Below are positions 14,576 through 16,752 of a DNA stretch of 16,752 nt, piece by piece. Origin of the DNA: Lachnospiraceae bacterium UBA3802 (lineage in GTDB: Bacteria; Bacillota; Clostridia; Lachnospirales; Lachnospiraceae). Made by a program: the position numbers and the translations under genes. Below the pieces are notes generated by a model. That model was not told where the DNA came from, did not search any database, and saw only the letters and a program-made list of their open reading frames with translations. The stretch covers positions 1 through 16,752 of the forward strand of contig DFEM01000088.1 of the NCBI GenBank assembly GCA_002369155.1, read 5' to 3'. How positions within the stretch are numbered: the first letter of the stretch is position 1; each line of letters begins with the position of its first letter.

Positions 14576-15034
14576 ATGAAAAAAAGATTACCGAAGGCTT
14601 TCTTGACCTGTGTCTTATGCCTGATTACCGTTGCAGGTTTAATCGGATGCGATAATACTAAAAACCCTGCTTCCGGCAAAGGTATTAAAAAAGGCTATAT
14701 AGCGGTCTTTACATGTTACATGGGTGAGTTTTTGCAGGAAACCTATGTCTATAAAACCGCGAACGGGAAATACAGATACATTAATGTTAAAGGAAACACC
14801 GACGGATGGGGAGGACCCTATATAAGGACTGTTGTCGGCTCCGGCAAGGCTGATACCAAGGAGGAAATCATCGAAGCCGCAAAAGAAAACAATGCGTACG
14901 GCAGTCTTATATACATTCCACCCGAAGCTTATGATAAATATGATCCGGCTTTTATCCAAAGAAAGCAGGATATAAAAGCCGACTTCCCGCAGATTTACAT
15001 GACGGTTGATGAATTTCTGGCGCAGGATTTTTAA
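14576..15034 (+). CDS. Small lipoprotein of unknown function
   Basis: A 152-residue predicted lipoprotein, the only gene on the plus strand. The signal peptide (residues 1-24) is positively charged and ends LIGC (Cys25), followed by a polar spacer. The mature part is rich in Tyr and Gly: GKYRYINVKGNTDGWGGPYI, then a helical ADTKEEIIEAAKENNAYG and a C-terminal DFPQIYMTVDEFLAQDF. No family is recognised. ATG 14576 has a strong AAGGGGGGA site 5 nt upstream; the frame extends 8 codons further to a TTG without support. It converges with the histidine kinase remnant, the two stops overlapping by 3-4 nt, and no clear terminator follows on plus. Confidence 0.8.
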   Translation: MKKRLPKAFLTCVLCLITVAGLIGCDNTKNPASGKGIKKGYIAVFTCYMGEFLQETYVYKTANGKYRYINVKGNTDGWGGPYIRTVVGSGKADTKEEIIEAAKENNAYGSLIYIPPEAYDKYDPAFIQRKQDIKADFPQIYMTVDEFLAQDF

Positions 15035-15909
15035 ATATATTTAATATCTTTAATTTCGAAAGTAATTATTTTCGCATCTTTTGAATATGCGCCTGCTTTA
15101 TATAAATGCGCTTCGGCTATGGATTTGACTACCGAAAGGCCTATTCCGGAACCTCCTTCTTTTGAATTTCTTGAAGAATCCGGTCTGTAAAATCTGTCAA
15201 ACAAAACATCATAATTTTGGATGCTCAGTCCTTCAGCAGGATTTGATATTTTTAAGATTGCTTTGCCTGATTTTTTCTGAAGTGACACTTCTATGCAGTT
15301 ACTTTCGTCCTTTGCGGAATACTTGATTGCATTGTCTAAAAGAAGACCGACCATCTGTCTTAATTTGGCCTCATCTCCCTTAACCTTTATTCCGCTTTCA
15401 ACATTTGCATTAATTGTTAATCCTTTTGTCTCTGACAGCGCATTATATGCTTCAATTGTTTCTGTTACGGCGGCACTCAAATCCAAATCCTCAAACAAAA
15501 GATTGGTTCCTTCGTCGAGTCTTGTTAACTCAACCATATTTTCAACAAGAGATGACATTCTTCCGACCTGATTTTTTATGCTCTTACTCCACTCGCTCTC
15601 ACCCGCTTCCATCTCAATAACATCTGCATTTGCCGCTATAATGGCAAGAGGAGTTTTTAATTCATGACTAGCATCGGTAATGAATCTTTTTTGTTTTTGA
15701 TAGCTTTCTTCAACAGGTTTAAACACCTTTTTGGAAAAGAAATATACCAAAACATATACGGCAGCAAGTCCGGCAATCGATATTATCACACTGTATAACA
15801 AAATTCTTTCGGCATTTTGAATGTCTCTTGATATATCGGTAAATATAATCAGGTACCCGCTGTCGGTCTGTTTTAAAAGATACCTGTAATCATTGTTCGT
15901 ACCGCGCAC
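15031..15909 (-). pseudogene. Histidine kinase lacking its N-terminus (probable remnant)
   Basis: The frame holds a full cytoplasmic kinase: one membrane segment (about residues 36-59), H-box DASHELKTPLAII (phospho-acceptor H82), dimerisation helices, N-box LLLDNAIKYSA (N193), an F-box region FDRFYRPDSS (237-246) and G2 box GGSGIGLSVVKSIAEAH (252-268). The G1 region reads SNPAEGLS rather than DxGxG. Before the membrane segment only ~35 residues remain, looking like the end of an extracellular sensor domain; the first membrane helix and most of the sensor are missing. The frame stays open up to 15966 but offers only GTG at 15909 with a poor ribosome binding site, and it overlaps the araD terminator. 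No response regulator gene is adjacent. A 5' deletion that removed the promoter, the regulator gene and the sensor half explains this best. Translation from GTG is possible but unlikely. Confidence 0.68.
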
Positions 15910-15932
15910 TTTTTTTAATCTCTTAAAAGAAT

Positions 15933-15963
15933 AAAAAAAAGAACTGACACATATCGTCAGTCC
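15933..15963 (-). terminator. araD terminator
   Basis: On the minus strand GGACTGAC and GTCAGTTC pair over 8 bp (one G-U) across a 7-nt loop, followed by eight T (15933-15940). It lies 57 nt after the araD stop. Confidence 0.9.
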
Positions 15964-16019
15964 TTTTTATGATTTATTCTCTGTTTTTCTTAATCATTGA
16001 TTCCGCATAACCAAAGATA

Positions 16020-16715
16020 CTATTTCTGGCCGTAATATGCGTTGGCACCGTGCTTTCTGAAGTAGTGCTTATCCTGAAGTTCCTGCGGAGCAGAGATTAC
16101 TTCGTGATTAATCTGCTCGGTAAAGAGCGCCATCTTGGCAACTTCCTCGAGTACAACCGCATTGTGAACCGCATTGGAAGCATCCTTGCCCCAAGCGAAA
16201 GGTCCGTGATTCTTGCAAAGAACTGCGGGAACGGCTTCAGAATCGATATTCATTCGTTTGAATTCATCCACGATAAGTTTGCCGGTATTAAGTTCGTAAG
16301 CTTCATCAATTTCTTCCTTGGTAAGATTTCTTACGCAGGGGATACTGCCGTAAAAGTAATCTGCATGGGTTGTTCCGTAGCAGGGAATGTCTCTTCCGGA
16401 CTGTGCAAAACTTGTCGCATATGTTGAATGTGTATGTACGACTCCGCCGATTTCGGGGAATCCTTTGTAGAGTTCAAGATGTGTGGGAGTATCGCTTGAA
16501 GGATTGAGTCTTCCTTCAACCACATTACCCTCAAGGTCCACAACGACCATATCTTCAGGCTTCATCACTTCATAATCTACCCCCGAAGGCTTAATTACGA
16601 AAAGACCCTTTTCTCTGTCTATCGCACTTACATTACCCCATGTAAATGTTACAAGTCCGTACTTGGGAAGAAGCATATTCGCCTCATATACTTTCTGTTT
16701 CAATTCTTCAAGCAT
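16020..16715 (-). CDS. araD: L-ribulose-5-phosphate 4-epimerase
   Basis: Class II aldolase-fold enzyme (231 aa, the same length as E. coli AraD) converting L-ribulose 5-phosphate to D-xylulose 5-phosphate, the last step of arabinose catabolism into the pentose phosphate pathway. The zinc ligands are visible: H94 and H96 in [11 protein letters not shown] and H170 in [10 protein letters not shown]. Asp75 in [13 protein letters not shown], the catalytic pair region with HAD (H117, D119) and Tyr228 in NAYYGQK match E. coli positions offset by one. GNVS and KPSG (27-30, 42-45) form the phosphate and substrate site. ATG 16715 has AAAGGAT 7 nt upstream. It is probably the last gene of a sugar operon whose other genes lie to the right of the window. 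A UlaF/SgbE-type 4-epimerase for L-ascorbate or similar sugars cannot be excluded, as they share these motifs. Confidence 0.9.
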   Translation of the reverse strand: MLEELKQKVYEANMLLPKYGLVTFTWGNVSAIDREKGLFVIKPSGVDYEVMKPEDMVVVDLEGNVVEGRLNPSSDTPTHLELYKGFPEIGGVVHTHSTYATSFAQSGRDIPCYGTTHADYFYGSIPCVRNLTKEEIDEAYELNTGKLIVDEFKRMNIDSEAVPAVLCKNHGPFAWGKDASNAVHNAVVLEEVAKMALFTEQINHEVISAPQELQDKHYFRKHGANAYYGQK

Positions 16716-16734
16716 TGTTTTATCCTTTCTCTTT

Positions 16735-16751
16735 GGGCGGAAGTTTCGCCC
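16735..16751 (-). other. Small inverted repeat upstream of araD
   Basis: GGGCG and CGCCC form a 5-bp stem (16735-16739 with 16747-16751) with a 7-nt loop just before the araD ribosome binding site. No U tract follows. Probably an intercistronic structure; its meaning depends on the gene off the right edge. Confidence 0.35.
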
Positions 16752-16752
16752 G

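Overview
The window looks like a chromosomal segment of a low-to-mid GC Gram-positive anaerobe, most likely a member of the Clostridia (Lachnospiraceae-like). This rests on AGGAGG-type ribosome binding sites, TTGACA/TATAAT promoters with U-rich intrinsic terminators, lipoprotein-anchored binding proteins, a SufC-SufB order, and an AarF/phasin-like pair in an organism with no other sign of respiration. Nearly everything lies on the minus strand; one small lipoprotein gene (14576-15034) is on plus. Taxonomy is inferred, not proven.

Reading in the direction of transcription (right to left): araD (L-ribulose-5-phosphate 4-epimerase) ends at a strong terminator. It is followed by a histidine kinase without its N-terminus, probably a remnant, convergent with a small lipoprotein gene of unknown function. 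A larger lipoprotein gene (12874-14298) ends in a long hairpin terminator. Next is a compact operon encoding a split ABC exporter (membrane subunit, ATPase, membrane subunit), a MerR-type regulator, a phasin-like protein and an AarF/UbiB-family atypical kinase. Its promoter has the 19-bp spacer filled by a palindrome that is the hallmark of MerR control, so the operon-encoded MerR protein is the obvious candidate regulator.

The centre of interest is 1500-7560, a sulfur amino acid uptake operon followed directly by the suf Fe-S cluster operon. A good promoter (7514-7542) leads into a 39-codon leader ORF with 9 Cys and 6 Met residues (residues 9-16 read MCMCMCCC). A terminator hairpin with a U tract follows, and its 5' arm can instead pair with a segment inside the leader ORF. 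This is the layout of a ribosome-mediated Cys/Met attenuator. The first structural gene encodes one lipoprotein carrying two binding proteins of different families in tandem: an amino-acid SBP_bac_3 domain and a MetQ/NlpA domain. Behind it come metN and metI (methionine-type importer), then two polar amino acid permeases and their ATPase (cystine-type importer). A single anchored chain would therefore feed two different translocators. Two tandem hairpins between the binding-protein gene and metN may set the ratio of receptor to transporter.

After the operon terminator (1541-1570) the suf promoter (1500-1528) shares a 29-bp block, 22 of 29 positions identical, with the uptake-operon promoter. 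This suggests that one regulator, plausibly of the Rrf2 (CymR/IscR) kind, controls both sulfur uptake and Fe-S assembly. sufC is complete; sufB runs off the left edge.
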